64,000 nt of DNA, taken from NCBI GenBank assembly GCA_035771165.1, contig JAWNZC010000447.1, positions 1 through 64,000 on the forward strand, written 5' to 3'. Of this stretch, positions 39,370 through 49,439 are shown piece by piece (the first letter of the stretch is position 1; each line of letters begins with the position of its first letter). Position numbers and translations under genes: made by a program. The DNA is from Paragorgia papillata. Its lineage: Eukaryota > Cnidaria > Anthozoa > Scleralcyonacea > Coralliidae. A model generated the notes under the pieces. It saw only the letters and a list, made by a program, of their open reading frames with translations, had not been told where the DNA came from and searched no databases.

Positions 39370-39425
39370 CTGCCAATAACGTAATGTTTTATGCTGACGT
39401 TTCGAGGGAAGGCCCTTCATCAGAG
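39370..39425 (-). ncRNA. Hammerhead-ribozyme-like motif, possible Penelope-like element remnant
   Basis: On the minus strand CTGATGA (39423-39417) is followed by a short stem-loop region (AGGGCCTTCCCT) and then GAAAC (39403-39399), the order of the conserved hammerhead core. ACGT after the GAA can pair with ACGT at 39382-39379, giving a 4-bp stem III followed by U and a possible cleavage position. Stem II carries an extra C, and I could not find a convincing stem I, so self-cleavage is doubtful. Hammerhead motifs of this kind are known in the terminal repeats of Penelope-like elements. No reverse transcriptase is nearby. Confidence 0.4.
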
Positions 39426-39916
39426 CAAACTGAGTTTCGAAAATAAAAGTATCTGGTATTTATGGTCTAGTCTGGGGGCGTGTCAACTTAAAGGCCAATC
39501 ATGTGTAAGCGGGAGAATAAATTGAAAAGTGAGAATATGATGAGTTAATTAACCAGCCATGCCGCGTCGCCCACGAGATTGGAAAATCGCAGGCGGCGAG
39601 ATAACGTTAACAATAACTCAAAGGCATAAAGAAAAAAACACACAAAAGAATAACTACAATGCAGCTGGCAAAAAAAAAAACACTAGTAAAAACGTAGAAA
39701 AAATATATAAAAAAATAAATCACGATAGACGCTAGTAATGAAACTGTGAAAAATTAAGTAAAAATTGGAGTGATTGGAGAATTGGAGATTTGCGGTTCCC
39801 GAGGATACCAGATTTTAAGTTTGGATACCATGAAAATTGGGATAGTGAACAATTATTGAGCAGCTATCCCAGTTAATTGTTGTCATTCTTCACGTCTTGT
39901 CTATGAATGTTAGTGG

Positions 39917-39922
39917 GAAATT
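39917..39922. repeat. Left 6-bp flank of giant palindrome (GAAATT)
   Basis: GAAATT immediately precedes the first base of the inverted repeat and recurs at 45643-45648 just after its last base. This is the pattern of a 6-bp target-site duplication. Confidence 0.75.
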
Positions 39923-39982
39923 AGTAGTGATACCCCCCACTCTGGCGGCCAAAGGGAAGCCGCCTCATTAAATATTCAATTA

Positions 39983-40140
39983 TTATTTATTCATTCTCAG
40001 GCTCCTTTGGGACCTCCTAACCCTAATCTCATTATTTATGCTTACGTCGTTATTTCTCAGGCTCCTTCAGGACTTCCTAACCCTAACCTCATTATTTATG
40101 CTTACGTCATTCAATCTCAATCTTTCAACCAACCCCCCGG
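39983..40140. repeat. 60-bp tandem repeat near left end of palindrome
   Basis: Units beginning CTCAGGCTCCTT and containing CCTAACCCTAA and TTATGCTTACGTC occur twice here. The mirrored site in the right arm (45430-45580) has three GGAGCCTGAG units. Confidence 0.8.
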
Positions 40141-40684
40141 TATTCACTACGTCATAACCGATAGCTCTCCGACTGATTTCTGAAGTTACGTCATTACCAA
40201 AAGGCTTTCGACTTATATTCCTTATAAGTAATAGTAATTACCTTTTCATTTATACACTTTATCCTACTGTCAGTCAACACTTGTGGGACATGTAAGCATA
40301 CAGAGCATGCGTACAATAAACTCTAACAAAATAGACATTCTTTACAAGGAACTAAAGAGAAATTAGTAGAGACATTTTATATTTTTATCCTAAATCTTGT
40401 CTAGAGGAATATAGTGGGTTTCGAACATTTTAAATGACTGAATTGGTAGAGATAACTTAACTCGAATATTATCTGAATAAGCTATGAATATTATATTAGG
40501 GTTAGAACCAAACAGAATAAATCATCCTAGAATCATTCCTATCTAAACCCTCGTTTATAAGTGAAGGAAGATAGAACGAAGAATCACTTTGAGAAGCTGA
40601 ACTTAAGATATGTACGAATCAATTCGAAAAGCCGCGAGCTCAGAAAAAACGTATTGGCACATAGCAATGAAAAGCTTATATATG

Positions 40685-40748
40685 AATATTATATTAGATA
40701 TTTGGTTCGCTTTTGCAAATTATATTAGATATTTGGTTCGCTTTTGTG
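40685..40748. repeat. 28-bp direct repeat, two copies (left arm)
   Basis: ATATTAGATATTTGGTTCGC is present twice in a row, separated by TTTTGCAAATT-type sequence. The right arm (43775-43865) has three related units, another arm-to-arm copy-number difference. Confidence 0.8.
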
Positions 40749-41097
40749 ATGTATATACGTATAGGAACCGTATGAAGTTAAAAAGAGTCGCCTTGAATGG
40801 TAGCGAATCGTTATTGTAAACTTAGAAGAACATTATTCGACAGCATCGTTGACCAAGCACTTTGAAAAATTACAGAGCTTGGTTAAATAATTCGTCGCTA
40901 TGATTTAGTATGTTATAAGATTCTCGCACGTGCAGAACACAAAAGGGAAAAGTCATTAAAGTTACTAATGGCTAAAACATAACCGGATTTGCATATAAGT
41001 AGAATATTTAATTCATTTTAGGGGGGTGATCATGAGATTTGGGGGATAATAAGGGGCATGAAGAGGTATTAATGCATGGGCAAGTTTAGGCGATGCG

Positions 41098-41331
41098 TTG
41101 GTTCAACCATGGAGAATGTACAGCGTCGCGTCGTCTCATAAGGCAGAATTCAAAGTATTCAGTTTAAAATATTTATTTCTTGGTCCAAAAAATCAAAGCA
41201 TAGTCGAAAGTGTTATCGACGTATTTGAAGAAAACGCAGTTAATCAACCTGTTGGAGACAGTCCTGTTGTTAGTTTGGCAAGCGAAGAGTGTGTAAATAA
41301 TTCTAGCTTCCCCCTAACCTTAGCTGGATAG
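41098..41331 (+). other. Arm-conserved 71-77-codon open frame (left copy), coding status unknown
   Basis: An open frame that opens at TTG (41098), with its first ATG at ~41113, is preserved in both arms. The mirror copy is 43190-43420 on the minus strand. The two translations differ by a one-residue in-frame deletion (a GAC codon) and about ten substitutions, with both frames still open. Preservation of the frame across an indel is suggestive, but the frame is short and has no recognisable domain, and the opposite strand of the same stretch is also open in both arms. It may simply be recent duplication. Confidence 0.2.
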
Positions 41332-41850
41332 AGTAAATGATGCCTTGAATGAAGAAACCGTTCGGTAAGCTGTTCGAAAGACATTGAAACACTTTCTTCA
41401 GAGGGGTTTGCCAGAATATAATGAATTGGCCAGAGATAACTTGAGGTAGTTCTACTTAATAACATCATGAATATTATATTAAGGTTAGAACCTAAATATT
41501 CAAACAGAGTAAGTCATCCTAGAATCATTGCTAACTAAACCCTCGTTTATAAAGCAAGTCAAGATATCGTAAGAAGAATTTAAGATATATTTTAGATGAG
41601 AAATCACTTCGAGAAGTCGAGAAAAGAACGATTTAAAGTGTCGAAATATGAACTAAAGGCAAAGCGACTTATTACTTTGAAAGCGTTGCTACGCTTTCTG
41701 TTACTAAGTGTGATATTTGTATATTTATCCTCAGTGCACGTGCAGGAGACAAAAGAGAAATTCATTAGGGGTCATTAAGAGGATTAAGCGCTTGGGCAAG
41801 TCTAGGCGAGAAGGTCATTAGCAGTGCTACCATAGCGAAACCGCGTTGCC

Positions 41851-41956
41851 GGCTCTGAGCGCCTCCGAGCCCACGGCTCTTGGCTCCGAGCGACTCCGAG
41901 CCCTCAGCTCCGAGCAGCTCCGAGCCCTCGGCTCTTGGCTCCGAGCAGCTCCGAGT
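41851..41956. repeat. GC-rich CTCCGAGC repeat, left of apex
   Basis: Repeated GGCTCTTGGCTCCGAGC and CTCCGAGCCCTC units, sharply GC-rich against an AT-rich background. Mirrored at 42555-42675 in the right arm. Confidence 0.85.
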
Positions 41957-42147
41957 CCTATAGGAGGAGGAGAAAGAGGAGGAGGAAGAGGAGGAGGAGG
42001 AGGAGAAAGAGGAAGAGAAAGAGGTGGAGGAGGAGAAAGAGGAGGAGGAGGAGAAAGAGGAGGAGGAGGAGGAGAAAGTAGAGGAGAAAGAGGAGGAGGA
42101 GGAGAAAGAAGAGAAAGAGGAGGAGGAGAAAGAGGAGGAGGAGAACG
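41957..42147. repeat. Purine tract (GGA/GAAAGA)n
   Basis: About 190 bp that is almost pure purine on this strand, built from GGAGGAGG and GAAAGAG. The complementary pyrimidine tract lies at 42389-42550. Mirror-symmetric purine tracts can form triplex DNA. The long arginine/lysine/glycine-rich open frames here are by-products of the repeat. Confidence 0.9.
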
Positions 42148-42388
42148 GGGGAGTTTGGGGGTTACCCCAGGGGTGATTAGGGTATCCCAGTGGTGATTGG
42201 GTACCCCTGGGGTGTTTGTGGGTACACCAGGGATGTTTGGAGGTTACTCCAGGGGTGATTGGGGTACCCCAGTGGTATATGGGGGTACCAGGGGTGTTTG
42301 GCGGTTACCCCAGGGATGATTGGGTATCCCAGGTTTTTTTGGTGTTAATCCCGGGTGTTTGGGGGTTACTCCAGGGATGTTTGGGGTC
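42148..42388. repeat. ~21-bp minisatellite at the palindrome apex
   Basis: About eleven imperfect units of the type GGTTACCCCAGGGGTGATTGG. Each contains a small palindrome (GGTTACCCC or GGGTACCCC next to AGGGGTG). This is the only substantial part of the element without a mirrored partner, so it forms the loop. Confidence 0.85.
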
Positions 42389-42550
42389 CTCCTCCTCTTT
42401 CTCCTTCTCCTCCTCCTACTCTTTCTCCTCCTCCTCCTCTTTCTCCTTCTCCTCCTCCTACTCTTTCTCCTCCTCCTCCTCTTTCTCCTCTTTCTCCTCT
42501 TTCTCCTCCTTCTCCTCCTCCTCCTCCTCCGCCTCCTCTTTATCCTCCTC
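42389..42550. repeat. Pyrimidine tract (CTCCTC/TTTCTC)n, right of apex
   Basis: Reverse complement of the purine tract at 41957-42147, somewhat shorter. Open frames reading as leucine/phenylalanine, serine/phenylalanine or arginine runs are repeat artefacts. Confidence 0.9.
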
Positions 42551-42554
42551 CTAT

Positions 42555-42675
42555 AGGACTCGGAGCTGCTCTGGGCCAAGAGCCGAGGCCTCGGAATCGC
42601 TCGGAGCCAAGAGCCGAGGGCTCGGAGTCGCTCGGAGCCAAGAGCCGAGGGCTCGGAGCCGCTCAGAGCCGGCAA
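42555..42675. repeat. GC-rich CTCGGAG repeat, right of apex
   Basis: Mirror of 41851-41956: repeated CGGAGCCAAGAGCCGAGGGCT units ending at CTCAGAGCCGGCAACGCG. Confidence 0.85.
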
Positions 42676-43189
42676 CGCGGTTTCGCTATGGTAACACTGC
42701 TAATGACCTTCTCGCCTAGACTTGCCCAAGCGCTTAATCCTCTTAATGACCACTAATGAGTTTCTCTTCGGTCTCCTGCACGTGGACTGAGAATAAATAT
42801 ACAAATATCACACTTAGTAACAGAAAGCGTAGCAACGCTTTCAAAGTAATAAATCGCTTTGCCTTTAGTTCATATTTCGACACTTAAAATCGTTCTTTTC
42901 TCAACTTCTCGAAGTGATTCCTCATCTAAAATATATCTTAAATTCTTCTTACGATATCTTGACTTGCTTTATAAACGAGGGTTTAGTTAGCAATGATTCT
43001 AGGATGACTTACTCTGTTTGAATATTTAGGTTCTAACCTTAATATAATATTCATGATGTTATTAAGTAGAACTACCTCAAGTTATCTCTGGCCAATTCAT
43101 TATATTCTGGCAAACCCCTCTGAAGAAAGTGTTTCAATTTCTTTCGAACAGCTTACCGAACGGTTTCTTCATTCAAGGCATCATTTACT

Positions 43190-43420
43190 CTATCCAGCTA
43201 AGGTTAGGGGGAAGCTAGAATCATTTACAAACTCTTCGCTTGCCAAACTAACAACAGGACTGTCTCCAACATGTTGATTAACTGAGTTTTCTTCAAATAC
43301 GATAACACTTTCGACTATTCTTTTATTTTTTGGACCAAGAAATAAATATTTTAAACTGAATACTTTGAATTCTGCCTTATGAGACGGCGCGGCGCTGTAC
43401 ATTCTCCATGGTTGCACCAA
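43190..43420 (-). other. Arm-conserved 76-codon open frame (right copy), coding status unknown
   Basis: Mirror of the left-arm frame at 41098-41331 with one codon deleted in frame and roughly ten residue changes, such as C to F and Q to H. No domain was recognised. Confidence 0.2.
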
Positions 43421-44518
43421 CGCCTCGCCTAAACTTGCCCATGCATTAATACCTCTTCATGCCCCTTATTATCCCCAAAGCTCATGATCACCCCCCTAAA
43501 ATGAATTAAATATTCTACTTATATGCAAATCCGGTTATGTTTTAGCCATTAGTAACTTTAATGACTTTTCCCTTTTGTGTTCTGCACGTGCGAGAATCTT
43601 ATAACATACTAAATCATAGCGACGAATTATTTAACCAAGCTCTGTAATTTTTCAAAGTGCTTTGTCAACGATGCTGTCGAATAATGTTCTTCTAAGTTTA
43701 CAATAACGATTCGATACCTTTCAAGGCGACTCTTTTTAACTTCATACGATTCTTATACGTATAAACATCACAAAAACGAACCAAATATCTAATATAATAT
43801 TTAAAAGCGAACCAAATATCTAATATAATATCCAAAGGCGAACCAAATATCTAAAATAATATTCATATATAAGCTTTTCATTGCTATGTGCCAATACGTT
43901 TTTTCTGAGCTCACGGCTTTTCGGATTGATTCGTACATATCTTAAGTTCAGGTTCTGAAAGTGATTCTCCGTTCTATCTTCCTTCACTTATAAACGAGGG
44001 TTTAGTTAGGAATGATTCTAGGATGATTTATTCTGTTAGGTTCTAACCCTAATATAATATTCATAGCTTATTCAGATAATATTCGAGTTAAGTTATATCT
44101 ACCAATTCAGTCATTTAAAATGTTCGAAACCCACTATATTCCTCTAGACAAGATTTAGGATAAAAATATAAAGTGTCTCTACTAATGTCTCTTTAGTTCC
44201 TTGTAAAGAACGTCTATTTTGTTAGAGTTTATTGTACGCATGCTCTGTATGCTTACATGTCCCACAAGTGTTGACTGACAGTAGGATAAAGTGTATAAAT
44301 GAAAAGGTAATATTACTATTACTTATAAGGAATATAAGTCGAATGCCTTTTGATAATGACGTAACTTCGGAAATCAGTCGCAGAAGCTATCGGTTATGAC
44401 GTAGTGAATACCGGGGGATTGGATAAAAGCTAACGATGACGATGCATAAATAATAAGTCAATTATGACGTAGTGAAAACCAGGGGGGTAGAGTAACAGCA
44501 AGGGTTTAGGGGGGTTGG

Positions 44519-45403
44519 CAACCTCGTCGCCAGGGCCATTTGTGGGGGCTGGGCCAAGATGCCAGCCAAAAACAAAATGGTGGGAACAAATGGCCCTGGC
44601 AAAGGCTGCAAAAAATTAGTCATATTTTGACTCATTTATGACTCGGACCCAGTCTTCACTAAGTTTATCGCGCCTAGTCAGGCTCAATTTTTTCTGAATA
44701 TTTAGTTCAGCTTGAATTGACTGACGCAAACTGAAAACAATCAAAGCATTCATTTCCAAATACATTGTTGAATTATTAAAATCAATACACTTTTAATAAA
44801 TATCTGTAAATGCTTATTATTTATCATTTGCTTCACCGTTGTACCAAATTCGCAAGAAACTGTTTTCATGAGTTTTCGGTGGATTCAATTCAGCGTTTTG
44901 AAAAACATTTAGGCTTCGTTTAATCGAGAATTCTTGTTTGAAAAAAGCCTGCTTCTCAATGCCAAACACGTAAATTCTGCCCTGTGTTGTACTTTCCTTT
45001 CGCAACCAAAATACTTTTTGACTTTGTTCACCAAGTCTTTCGTTCGCCCAACAGTAGAAAACACACTGAATTGCCGTCCCATGGACTTCGTTGTATGGCA
45101 GCCAGGGCACAGAGACGACACGACGCATCATTACATATTCTTACGACGTTTTTACGGGTGTTTCGCCAGCTTTCCTCACATTTTCATTAATTTTGAAGTT
45201 GTTTTTAACAGCCGGCATTTCTGGTAAACAAATGCCCGCGAGTTAGCCTGCCCCCCCACCTTGTTTTTCCAATCAGAATACCTAAAACATCCACTGTTAT
45301 CTTGACCAATCAGATGTGGTGATAGCTCAGCCTGTGCCAGGGCCATTTGTTCTCGGCCGCCATCTTGGCCCAGCCCCCACAAATGGCCCTGGGAACGAGG
45401 TTG
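44519..45403. mobile_element. 885-bp inverted-repeat element nested in the right arm
   Basis: It starts CAACCTCGTCGCCAGGGCC and ends GGCCCTGGGAACGAGGTTG, with terminal inverted repeats of ~45 bp (inner part CATTTGTGGGGGCTGGGCC). The left arm of the palindrome has no such insert, although that arm also lacks ~80 bp beside the site. GGGGTTGG occurs on both sides (immediately left, one base away on the right), consistent with an 8-bp duplication as in hAT elements, but not exact. A second hairpin using the same CCAGGGCCATTTGT sequence is nested at its left end (44530-44605). Overlapping short open frames at 44817-45131 on the minus strand include one with a C-x2-C; no family was recognised. Confidence 0.75.
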
Positions 45404-45642
45404 TGGGGTTGGATGAAAGTTAGGGTAAGACGGTCCCAAAGGAGCCTGAGAATGAATGACGTAAGCATAAATAATAAGGTTAGGGTTAGGAAGTCCTGAA
45501 GGAGCCTGAGAAATAACGACGTAAGCATAAATAATGAGATTAGGGTTAGGAGGTCTCAAAGGAGCCTGAGAATGAAAAAATATAATTGAATATTTAATGA
45601 GGCGGCATCCCTTTGGCGGCCAGAGTGGGGGGTATCACTACT

Positions 45643-45648
45643 GAAATT
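45643..45648. repeat. Right 6-bp flank of giant palindrome (GAAATT)
   Basis: Direct repeat of 39917-39922, adjacent to the last base of the right inverted repeat. Confidence 0.75.
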
Positions 45649-47380
45649 AAATGAACTGGAAGCTCATGCATTCACAGTGCATGCTATGATTAAATTGATA
45701 GGCATACATGAAGTAGTACTAGCAACAAGGAGCCATTGCTGGACAAAATTATCACAGGCTTTGGGAACTATAATAAAATTCTGTGTATTTTTTTCAATCT
45801 TTTGTTACACTGTATTCATTATTATTACAGTCACACTCTACGTAGTCCTGAATTTGATGGATTTTGACATTGCCATGGACACTTTAGAATTATGTTCAAG
45901 ACGTAAATAATTAATTAAAGTATTAACACTCTTATCGATGTGTTATTGTACAGCTTGGCATACATTAAAACCAGATTAGAAAGTTCGTAAAATGTACAAT
46001 TGAGATTTGTATATTTCTTATATGCAGGTAATTGTCAGCCTGAAACTGCGCAACGGAGATCTGTGTCGCGCGGTACAAACTTTCCAGTAGTACAGTACAC
46101 CAAAAAGCTGCACGTTATCTGTGTGAAGTGCTCTTTTGTTGCAATTTACATCTGACACCTCAAGCATAGTGTGTGTATAGGCAACCAGCCAGAGAATTTA
46201 AAAAGTCTATCAAACATTTCAAAGAGCTCAGCATGGTTGCTGAAACGTTGAATATTCTTAACATCACATTTGTTAAACATCAGACAACTTCATAGCTATA
46301 ATTATGAATTGTATACTGTGATATTCTCTGATTGTTTGAGCTGTGAAGTAAGTCTTATTATTTTTTTGGGGTCCGGTATCCATCTGATTCGCGCGCTCTG
46401 ATTGGCTAGCGAGCAGTCCGTATCCTACGATACGGACCCCGATACGGACCGCTGTGGATTAAAAAACAAAAACGTTTTACACTCTGTCATTTAAAATTGA
46501 TCGATTTTTATAACTATTTCGCTTGCCACAGAACAAATATATTTAGCAGAGAGCTACGGGGATGGAAATGAGTTTTATTATCCAAATGGGTTTTGACAAC
46601 TGCATGTGAAAACAGCGAATTTTAAAAGAAACTCTGGGAAAACTATGACAAAGCAAAATTTACGAGCGACTTTTATAAAATTTTAAAGTATTATTGCTCA
46701 ATGAAAAAACGGTAAGCAAAACATACATAAACTTGTGAACACATTATTTTGAATCTACAGTATATAGAAGTATATATATATATAAAAAAAACATACCTCG
46801 AGAAGACAGAAAAGCTGAAACCTTTTGATATTAAACTGTCATTCTTCGTTTGTCAAACTATACTCAACAAAACCGCTACAAGTCTTTACCCTTTAGTCAA
46901 ATATTTTCCACTTGCCAACCTCATCGTGTCATGTCTTTGAAAAAAGTTACAAATGGCTTAGGGACCGGTCATTATTTATGGCCAGGGGTGGGACCGAAGA
47001 GAAAAGTTTTATCCTCACAAAAAAATGACTACCCAACTTATTTTCCATTAAAATCTTCCCTTACCCACCCAACAAATCACCAAATTTTTTTCTGACCCAC
47101 CCCCACATATCAAACAAAAAAGGGTGTTTGATCAGCCACGAACAACACTTTACTTTAAAAATAGTATAATGCCAACGTCTTTTGGGGGCAAAGTTCACAC
47201 CGTACTGTTCCAGGATATGTCTATTAGACATTTATATTTGACGATTTCTATTATAAAATTCCATTCTTATCTTTTAAAGCCATTTAGTGTTGTGATTCAA
47301 TGCTGTTCAATCAAAAGTACCTCAATTAAGTTTAAACAAATTCCAATGCCCGCCATCATGTCCATAGCGGGTTTTAACTC
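45649..47380. other. AT-rich intergenic DNA with one hairpin fragment
   Basis: No gene recognised. At ~46369-46452 GGGGTCCGGTATCC and GATACGGACCCC are inverted around GCGCGCTCTGATTGGCTAGC, a small palindromic repeat. A (TA)n run lies at ~46772-46785. Confidence 0.45.
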
Positions 47381-48143
47381 TTAATGGAAGGTGGTCAACT
47401 GCTGGTGCTTCACTCTCCACTTCACTGCTACTACCACTCTCTCAGTTCCAATTTCTTCAACAACCAGGTTTTTGTCACTCCCATCACTACTTTCTTCTTC
47501 ATCCACCATCTGTTCCATTGCTTCCTCTATGACATTCTGTTGGTTCTTTCTTAACACATCTGCTGTAATAGAATTTATTTTGTCATTTTTATTTATTCAA
47601 CTCCAAAACCTTCAGCAATTCAGCAATTGTATTCATGGTAGGCCTTCTCGTTCCTCCTAGTCTGGTCTGCTCTTCTCTCGTTTTCTCTAATCTTCTTGTC
47701 TTGTCTGTGTTAATAAATGGTGGTCCTTTATTGTAATAGGCAACGAAAAGTTCCAGAGCTTCATCAAAAGGTAAAAAGCTGTTTTACCATCCTTCGCAAT
47801 ATGCTCACATAGAAGAGCATACAGCACCGCAAGAAGACCCATTATTTTCTGCTTCTTCTCGTGATGTGATACACTTGTTTGTTCCAATACTGTTCGAAGA
47901 ACATGGCGATTATCCTTAAAAGAGCGAGGTTGCAACGATCCTGAGATACTCCTGCTTTCCTCACATGTTACACGAGCTTTCAACATCAACTCTGCTCGTG
48001 CTTGATTCTTCCCTCGATGCTCCGTCTCCAGTAGCCTTGGTCGTCCGTTCATGTTGATTTTTGGCGGCCTTTCTGTTACTTTTCATTCCTCTTTCCATTA
48101 CAATATAATAGAAATTTTCACTGTTGAGCTCAATCTCAGCCAC
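47381..48143 (-). pseudogene. Unidentified minus-strand gene, frame-broken, head-to-head with SAM gene
   Basis: Coding-like blocks run right to left. An ATG at 48143 opens a basic N-terminal stretch (MERGMKSNRKAAK). A second frame carries CEESRSISGSLQPR and KKQKIMGLLAVLYALLCEHI. A third frame from ~47775 reads FDEALELFVAYYNKGPPF and RRLEKTREEQTRLG to ~47595. After an AG acceptor (47573-47575), a final block opens ADVLRKNQQNVIEEAMEQ, then an acidic EEE stretch, ending VKHQQLTTFH and TAA at 47381. At least two frame changes without obvious introns suggest a decayed gene. I do not recognise the family. Its start is 129 bp from the plus-strand SAM gene, so the two may have shared a promoter. Confidence 0.4.
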
Positions 48144-48271
48144 TATTTGATATCGAAGAACGCGAACAGCGCAAACGGAAAGGTCAAAGGTCTTACGTCA
48201 TCAGTATTAAAATAATTATGGTTGCTAAGTTGCCAGGATTCCCGTATGGTCTTTTGTCATGATCATGACGG
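48144..48271. promoter_or_regulatory. Possible shared promoter between divergent genes
   Basis: A 128-bp gap separates two divergent ATGs. It contains TTACGTCAT (a CRE-like site, 48193) and GTCATGATCATGAC, a palindrome immediately before the SAM-gene start. No TATA box stands out. The promoter role is inferred from geometry only. Confidence 0.3.
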
Positions 48272-49439
48272 ATGGTTCTACTTCTAGCTAGCTTCGAATC
48301 TTTTCTCTCTTCGATTAACTTCACCAGTGAGTATCTACAGCGTTTTAAAGACACTGGTTTTGATGATGTGGAATTGCTGAAGTCCTTGAACACTGACGAG
48401 AAGCAACAGATGTTCGACCTCGTTGGTTTATCTGGAAAACCGGGCCATTTGATAAAATTCAAGAAAGCTTTATCATGTCTACAATTACCTCCAATTGCTG
48501 CATGTTCTTCTGTGCTTGAAAAGGTCAACGATAATTCAAGTATAAATAGCGCAACGACGACTAAACAAGGTCAACAAGGGAAATTTCAACGAAGTAAGTC
48601 TGTTAATATTTTGACTCTGAAGAATTATATTTTGATGTATTTTTTACAAAATGTATATAATTATGTGGTATGTTTACAATTTCGTCATATTTAATACGTC
48701 ATATTTAATAGAAGTTTCTCACTTTCTCATCCCGAATGTAAAGTCAGATAGATTGATTTACTTCAATTCCATAACAAAAGCAGTGTATCAATCCACTTTT
48801 GTTGGGAAACAGTCCACCTTCCAGGCATATTTGGATGGTCAATGAAGGTTTCGATATGGTGTTGTAACCAAGTACAAACAAGTGCAAAAGGTTCTCTCAT
48901 CATATCAGGAAGGGATGATTCCTAAAGAGAACATAACATGGAAAAGATACCAAGATTTCCCTTCTGATGTTAATGTTGAAGATGTCTCCAAAAGTCAAAG
49001 AGCAGTAGAGCACTTCAATGGAACGATTAAATCTTTGAATGATATACATGATCATCTTTCAGCAAGGAAAAATGAATTATATGACGACAGCATGAATGAA
49101 AGGCCATGGGCAAGTAATGAGCTTGAAAAGAAACATTGTTACTAGTTGAGAAAATGATCAAGCAGACTGAGCATATGATGCATGATGTTCGTCATGTTAT
49201 GGATCAGTTGCAAATGAGGTTTGATATGGGAGAGGTAAGAAAGTGTGAGAAGCGGAGGAAAGCTAGGAGAGAAAAAGAGAACAGGTTGAAAGTTAAGAAG
49301 AAGAAACGAATCGTCCAAGGGAACCATGCCAGATTGAGCAATCCATCTGATGATGAAATGCCAATTGGAAATTGGGAAATATTTCTCTATACGGACCTCC
49401 CAGCCGGAAATAACATATGGAAATTTTTCAAGTACTTCA
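48272..49439 (+). pseudogene. SAM-domain gene, two exons, with stop and frameshift
   Basis: Exon 1 (48272-48593) begins ATG and encodes a sterile alpha motif domain at residues ~5-65 (FLSSINFTSEYLQRF, DDVELLKSLNTDE, LVGLSGKPGHLIKFKKAL). SAM domains mediate protein-protein oligomerisation. A GTAAGT donor (48594) and an AG acceptor (48710-48711) join in phase to exon 2, which continues KSDRLIYFNSITKAVYQ and, after an in-frame TGA at 48843, FRYGVVTKYKQVQ, ENITWKRYQDFP and NGTIKSLNDIHDHL. A single-base deletion near 49125 shifts the frame. The next frame is strongly helical and basic (KMIKQTEHMMHDVRHVM, then KCEKRRKARREKENRLKVKKKK), probably coiled coil with a nuclear-type basic patch. It ends in a foldback MITE at 49440. 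Either a pseudogene or sequence errors in a real gene. Confidence 0.55.

Larger units (their letters stand above)
39923..45642. mobile_element. Giant 5.7-kb palindromic element with AG...CT ends and 6-bp flanking repeats
   Basis: The left arm (39923 to ~42145) is matched in reverse complement by the right arm (~42392 to 45642). The arms are 2.2 kb once the 885-bp nested insertion in the right arm is discounted. Ends read AGTAGTGATACCCCCCACTC and its complement, flanked by GAAATT on both sides. Order inward: 60-bp repeats, ~1.6 kb of AT-rich arm, a GC-rich CTCCGAG repeat block, a GA (right arm CT) tract, and a 21-bp minisatellite at the apex. Small repeats differ in copy number between arms, so the arms are separately evolving and not a simple assembly mirror. 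No polymerase, integrase or transposase was found. The 6-bp duplication with 5'-AG termini is known for Polinton/Maverick elements, whose integrase-based insertion this could share; that is an inference from the ends only. Confidence 0.85.

Noticed and set aside
42216..42756. Open frames rich in Ser/Phe, Leu, Pro or Arg/Lys over the palindrome apex
   Set aside because: They are produced by the CTCCTC/GGAGGA tracts and appear in several frames on both strands.
45465..45555. GGTTAGGGTTAGG, resembling telomere repeat
   Set aside because: Only about two TTAGGG-like units per 60-bp repeat, inside a transposon-like arm and mirrored at 40,015-40,100. Not a telomere or an interstitial telomere array.
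48193..48528. 111-codon minus-strand open frame
   Set aside because: It is antisense to the SAM-domain exon, whose plus-strand frame has recognisable domain features.
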